From the NCBI GenBank assembly GCA_964430505.1, contig CAYSGH010000049.1, positions 1-32,994 on the forward strand: 32,994 bases of DNA, read 5' to 3'. The translations under genes were made by a program, and so were the position numbers. Shown one piece after another: positions 32,814 through 32,994 of this stretch. Position 1 is the stretch's first letter, and each line of letters starts with the position of its first letter. The notes under the pieces were generated by a model. That model saw nothing but the letters and a program-made list of their open reading frames with translations, was not told the origin of the DNA and ran no database searches. Source of the stretch: UBA6176 sp032119375 (lineage in GTDB: Bacteria; Verrucomicrobiota; Verrucomicrobiia; Limisphaerales; UBA9464).

Positions 32814-32994
32814 GGTCTGCCCGTTGAGAACCTGCCGCTGGCTCTTGCTCTTCGTTTCCCCGCCTTCGCCCTGCGGCCAACCAGCACCTTGGGATGCACC
32901 GCGCTTCCTCATTCCTGCCGACGTCGTGGGTAATCCTAAAAACGGCAGTCGAAGAGGATTTCAAAACGAGGAAAGGGCCCTCCCATCCGGGAGG
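32814..32994 (+). other. intergenic tail after permease cluster
   Basis: No gene is seen between the last permease and the window end. A pyrimidine-rich stretch (32841-32885) contains CTTCGCCCTGCGGCCAA, nearly identical to a word at 1004-1020. The last 16 bases form a hairpin described separately. Confidence 0.5.
32979..32994 (+). terminator. possible terminator hairpin at window edge
   Basis: CCTCCC (32979-32984), loop ATCC, GGGAGG (32989-32994) form a perfect 6-bp stem. The upstream GGG allows extension if the following bases pair with it. The window ends here, so a T-tract cannot be checked. Confidence 0.45.

Noticed and set aside
1..32994. tRNA, rRNA, CRISPR array, insertion sequence or prophage genes
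   Set aside because: No cloverleaf-like sequence, rRNA, regularly spaced repeats, transposase or integrase with flanking repeats was found. The Rpn-like gene alone lacks mobile-element ends.

Overview
The window is GC-rich throughout and gene-dense, with short intergenic gaps. It suggests a Gram-negative bacterium of the Planctomycetes-Verrucomicrobia group, most likely a verrucomicrobial relative. This is inferred from gene content: PQQ-type and SMP-30-type exported propellers, a Tat-exported lactonase, an LptD, a BNR sialidase-like protein, an L-fuconate dehydratase, and an EF-P with Asn at the modification site. Almost every start codon follows a pyrimidine-rich leader rather than a Shine-Dalgarno sequence. 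The taxonomic assignment is an inference; no rRNA or tRNA gene is present.

Layout. (a) 2-2194: the 3' end of a PQQ-like beta-propeller gene, then a one-domain PaaK/EhpF-like adenylating enzyme. (b) 2195-2837: a non-coding, hairpin-rich block, followed by a second exported propeller protein (2838-3755). (c) 3846-12078: a tight plus-strand operon. It encodes a D-2-hydroxyacid dehydrogenase, a Tat-exported SMP-30/gluconolactonase-like protein, an SDR, an ACS-family MFS carrier, a fused E1alpha-E1beta 2-oxoacid dehydrogenase, its E2 acyltransferase, and a second SDR that lacks the catalytic Tyr. It reads as uptake and oxidation of a sugar lactone or hydroxy acid down to an acyl-CoA, with E3 supplied from elsewhere. 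(d) 12321-17406: a type-I-secretion-like trio (ABC protein, HlyD-type adaptor, TolC-type outer membrane protein). The ABC protein has an inactive C39-like N-domain, a long His-Gly repeat, and an NBD that has lost most catalytic motifs. (e) 17453-19544, minus strand: a lipoprotein fusing a CX5R phosphatase-like domain to a cytochrome c'-like CXXCH domain, and a sialidase-like BNR protein. (f) 19601-20647: an Rpn/PD-(D/E)XK-type protein. (g) 20710-24953, minus strand: lptD, an L-fuconate dehydratase and efp, with a strong terminator between the last two. (h) 25147-32813, plus strand: an M29 aminopeptidase, then a four-gene ABC-2 cluster (large periplasmic/membrane protein, ATPase, two permeases) resembling Gld-type or cell-envelope export systems. 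The window ends in a hairpin.

The most unusual elements are the degenerate-ATPase secretion trio with its in-frame hexanucleotide His-Gly repeat, the phosphatase/cytochrome fusion lipoprotein, the Tyr-to-Phe SDR inside the 2-oxoacid dehydrogenase operon, the Asn-type EF-P, and the hairpin-rich spacer at 2195-2500.
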